Source of the DNA: an uncultured Klebsiella sp.
GTDB taxonomy: Bacteria; Pseudomonadota; Gammaproteobacteria; Enterobacterales; Enterobacteriaceae
DNA: 6,113 bases
Direction of reading: 5' to 3'
Assembly (NCBI GenBank): GCA_902490055.1
Contig: CABUCP010000216.1
Coordinates: 1 to 6,113 of the forward strand
The notes under the pieces were generated by a model. The model worked only from the letters and a program-made list of their open reading frames with translations. It did no database searches and had not been told where the DNA came from. The translations under genes and the position numbers were made by a program. Positions within the stretch are counted from its first letter, which is position 1. Each line of letters begins with the position of its first letter. Below are positions 6,056 to 6,113 of the stretch, piece after piece.

Positions 6056-6113
6056 ATGACTGAATCTTTTTTAACTATTTGAAGAATCCTTTAAAGAAAT
6101 CGAAACCCGCCCG
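6056..6113 (+). CDS. rpsA: 30S ribosomal protein S1, 5' end only, with apparent frameshift
   Basis: Only the first 58 bases are in the window. The ATG at 6056 is followed by MTESF, the S1 start, and bases 6078-6113 read FEESFKEIETRP, nearly the conserved FEESLKEIETRP. The two parts are not in the same frame: the conserved protein has nine codons before EES and here there are 25 bases instead of 27. As written, translation gives MTESFLTI and stops at TGA 6080-6082. S1 is essential in enterobacteria, so a two-base error in this A/T-rich run near the sequence end is more likely than a real null allele. Identity as rpsA rests on these residues, the leader and the position after cmk. Confidence 0.85.

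Overview
The window is a chromosomal segment from an enterobacterium, most likely of the Klebsiella/Raoultella/Enterobacter group. The four full housekeeping proteins (YcaO, SerC, AroA, Cmk) have exactly the lengths I recall for E. coli K-12 (586, 362, 427 and 227 aa) and are very close in sequence, but differ enough to exclude E. coli itself. All comparisons with E. coli are from memory; no search was run.

Layout. Positions 1-1831 hold a strong minus-strand terminator and ycaO on the minus strand. Positions 1832-2609 form an accessory interval between ycaO and serC. It contains one small minus-strand gene (1969-2196) with its own ribosome binding site, a candidate promoter and a terminator-like hairpin. 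The gene encodes a 75-aa peptide with a classic double-glycine export leader (MRELTCNEMSDISGG) and a 60-aa, entirely uncharged, hydrophobic core, so it resembles an orphan class II microcin/bacteriocin precursor. In E. coli K-12 I recall the membrane-protein gene ycaP here. Positions 2610-5066 hold the serC-aroA operon on the plus strand, with an attenuator-like terminator between the genes. Positions 5067-5235 hold a hairpin, a 16-bp perfect palindrome and a promoter candidate. Positions 5236-5919 hold cmk. Positions 5920-6113 hold the structured leader and first codons of rpsA (ribosomal protein S1). E. coli ycaL, which I recall between aroA and cmk, is absent.

How the genes work together. 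SerC acts in serine and pyridoxal-phosphate synthesis and AroA in the shikimate pathway; the two are cotranscribed in enterobacteria. Cmk recycles CMP/dCMP and lies upstream of rpsA, whose promoter and GGA-loop leader are visible. YcaO is the housekeeping ATP-dependent YcaO protein linked to RimO modification of ribosomal protein S12. The double-glycine peptide has no transporter, protease or immunity gene recognisable in the window.

The two points most worth a second look are this microcin-like gene and the start of rpsA. Compared with the conserved S1 N-terminus, rpsA lacks two bases and reads into a stop at codon 9. Because S1 is essential and this lies at the very end of the window, a sequence error is the likeliest cause.
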